Shown here piece after piece: positions 5,882-7,450 of a stretch of 7,450 nucleotides of DNA. The notes beneath the pieces are model-generated. The model did not search any database. It saw only the letters and a program-made list of their open reading frames with translations, and had not been told where the DNA came from. The position numbers were made by a program, and so were the translations under genes. This DNA comes from an uncultured Ruminococcus sp. (GTDB lineage: Bacteria; Bacillota; Clostridia; Oscillospirales; Acutalibacteraceae). The stretch is taken from the NCBI GenBank assembly GCA_902783065.1, contig CACZPV010000161.1, positions 1 to 7,450 of the forward strand, written 5' to 3'. Each line of letters begins with the position of its first letter. The stretch's first letter is position 1.

Positions 5882-7297
5882 ATGGCTAAGAAAAAAATAC
5901 AGATTACGGAAACAGTGCTGCGTGATGCACATCAGTCGCTGATCGCAACCAGAATGCCGATAGAAGATATGATACCGATACTGGATAAATTGGATAAGGT
6001 TGGTTTTTACTCTCTGGAATGTTGGGGAGGTGCAACCTTTGATTCGTGTATTCGTTTCCTTGATGAGGATCCGTGGGAAAGGCTGCGTATACTGCGTAAG
6101 CACTGCCCGAATACAAAGCTTCAGATGCTTTTCAGAGGACAGAATATGCTTGGTTATCGTCATTATGCTGATGATGTGCTGGAGTATTTTGTGCAGCGCT
6201 CTGTAGCAAACGGTATTGATGTTATAAGAATTTTTGATGCATTGAACGATATCAAGAACTTGCAGACGGCAATCAAGGCTGCGAAAGCTGCCAAAAAGGA
6301 AAATCCAAATGTTGAAGCACAGGTAGCAATCAGCTATACGACCGGTGATGTATTTACAACAGATTATTATGTTGATTATGCTAAAAGAATACAGGAGGCA
6401 GGTGCAGATTCAATCTGTATCAAAGATATGGCGGCATTGCTCACTCCTTATTATACAGAGGAGCTTGTAGGTGCTATCAAGAAAGCAGTTGACATTCCTG
6501 TACAGCTGCATACACATTATACATCCGGTCTTGCATCAATGTGTTTGCTGAAAGGTATAGAGGCGGGCTGCGACAGAATCGACACTGCAATGTCACCGCT
6601 TGCCAACGGTACATCACATGCTCCTACAGAATCAATGGTAGCTGCATTGCAGGGAACGGATTATGATACAGGTCTTGATCTTGTACAGCTGTCTGAAATC
6701 AGAGAATACTTCATGGGATTGCGTGAAAAGTATATTAAGAGCGGTCTGCTTGATCCGAAAATGCTGGCAACGGATGCCAAAGCACTTATATATCAGGTAC
6801 CGGGCGGTATGCTGTCTAATCTACTCAGCCAGCTTAAACAGGCAGGCAAGGAAGATCAGCTGACTGAGGTGCTTGAAGAAGTACCGAGAGTACGTAAAGA
6901 TTCCGGTTATCCGCCGCTTGTAACACCTACTTCACAGATTGTAGGAACACAGGCTGTATTTAATGTTGTTCTTGGCGAAAGATATAAAATGTGCAACGAG
7001 AGATTTAAAGACCTTGTTGCCGGTAAATACGGTACAACTCCCGTACCGATTGACCCGGAGTTCCGCAAGAAAATTATTGGTGACCAGAAGCCTGTGGAAT
7101 GTCGTCCGGCAGACCTTCTCGAACCTGAACTGGAAAAGCTTCGTGCAGAGATCCCGGAATGGATTGAGCAGGAGGAAGATGTGCTTACATATGCACAGTT
7201 TCCTGAGGTTGCACCGAAGTTTTTCAAAAAGCGCAGAGATAAAAAGATCGGTATTAATGAATCTGCTGACCTTAAAAATAAGATTCATCCGGTATGA
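5882..7297 (+). CDS. oadA: Oxaloacetate decarboxylase alpha / pyruvate carboxyltransferase subunit (5S-like, no biotin domain)
   Basis: This 471-aa enzyme transfers CO2 between carboxybiotin and pyruvate/oxaloacetate. The N-terminal TIM barrel opens with ETVLRDAHQSLIATRM (10-25), where Asp15 is a metal ligand. RIFDALND (116-123) and SICIKDMAALLTP (177-189) follow, with Lys181 as the carbamylated catalytic lysine. Then come LHTHYTSG (209-216), with His210 and His212 as metal ligands, and the MSPLANGTSHAPTE segment (237-250). The C-terminal half is the conserved PYC/OadA domain (PGGMLSNL at 307-314, YPPLVTPTSQIVGTQAVFN at 343-361). The protein stops where fused OadA proteins (about 595 aa) continue into a biotin domain. 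That domain is supplied by the preceding gene, as in transcarboxylase 5S. The metal and lysine ligands appear intact, so it should be active. It is the last gene of the visible cluster. Whether it makes oxaloacetate or decarboxylates it depends on the partner. Confidence 0.93.
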   Translation: MAKKKIQITETVLRDAHQSLIATRMPIEDMIPILDKLDKVGFYSLECWGGATFDSCIRFLDEDPWERLRILRKHCPNTKLQMLFRGQNMLGYRHYADDVLEYFVQRSVANGIDVIRIFDALNDIKNLQTAIKAAKAAKKENPNVEAQVAISYTTGDVFTTDYYVDYAKRIQEAGADSICIKDMAALLTPYYTEELVGAIKKAVDIPVQLHTHYTSGLASMCLLKGIEAGCDRIDTAMSPLANGTSHAPTESMVAALQGTDYDTGLDLVQLSEIREYFMGLREKYIKSGLLDPKMLATDAKALIYQVPGGMLSNLLSQLKQAGKEDQLTEVLEEVPRVRKDSGYPPLVTPTSQIVGTQAVFNVVLGERYKMCNERFKDLVAGKYGTTPVPIDPEFRKKIIGDQKPVECRPADLLEPELEKLRAEIPEWIEQEEDVLTYAQFPEVAPKFFKKRRDKKIGINESADLKNKIHPV

Positions 7298-7450
7298 TGC
7301 TCCCGCAGCTTAAAAAAGACCTGGATTCGTGAAACTCAATTGTAACTTATATTAAATATACAGTAATGATGCGTTATTTTATACATTTTCGCTAATTTGG
7401 GAGCTCACTCGTAAGGTGCAGTTTTTCTGCCCATCCCCCTGCCCCCTTCC
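7298..7450. other. Intergenic tail of window, no gene or clear terminator
   Basis: No coding frame of note starts here. The first part is AT-rich. From 7399 the sequence turns C-rich, with a small stem GCAG/CTGC around TTTTT (7418-7430) and a run of CCCCC/CCCCCTT blocks to the edge. No strong GC stem followed by a T-run is seen, so the end of the operon transcript cannot be placed. The C-rich part may be the beginning of a repeat that continues outside the window. Confidence 0.5.

Overview
The window looks like a low-to-mid G+C anaerobic Clostridia genome, most likely a Ruminococcus-type (Oscillospiraceae) gut or rumen bacterium. This is inferred from AT-rich spacers, strong GGAGG-type ribosome binding sites, a sigma-A-type promoter and the type of biotin-dependent carboxyltransferase genes. 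No species can be named from the sequence.

Layout. Positions 1-3259 (minus strand) hold one uninterrupted reading frame of at least 1086 codons that leaves the window at the left edge. It encodes a signal peptide, a Ser/Glu-rich stalk, an extracellular folded domain, a single transmembrane helix and a very long charged, low-complexity cytoplasmic tail. Positions 3260-3931 are a divergent intergenic region. It holds a 144-bp hairpin-rich element with terminal inverted repeats (3387-3530), a candidate minus-strand promoter (3640-3668), a perfect 51-nt palindrome built from four copies of one 9-mer (3706-3756), and a near-consensus plus-strand promoter (3792-3820). The palindrome sits almost exactly midway between the two promoters.

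Positions 3932-7297 (plus strand) are a three-gene cluster. Its products are a short, divergent acyl-CoA-type carboxyltransferase (449 aa), a small biotin carrier (119 aa, EAMKM biotinylation site) and a stand-alone oxaloacetate/pyruvate carboxyltransferase (471 aa, 5S/OadA type). The set matches the 12S, 1.3S and 5S parts of propionibacterial transcarboxylase. It also matches the soluble half of Na+-pumping decarboxylases, but no membrane beta subunit and no biotin carboxylase lie in the window. The simplest model is that the carrier shuttles carboxybiotin between the two carboxyltransferases, or from one of them to a membrane pump encoded elsewhere. The first carboxyltransferase lacks several glycine-rich signatures of the acyl-CoA-binding family, so its substrate is uncertain. 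Both gaps inside the cluster carry small hairpins that may tune relative expression.

After 7297 there is about 150 bp with no gene and no convincing terminator, ending in a C-rich stretch. The most unusual items are the symmetric palindrome, the degenerate carboxyltransferase and the giant-tailed membrane protein.
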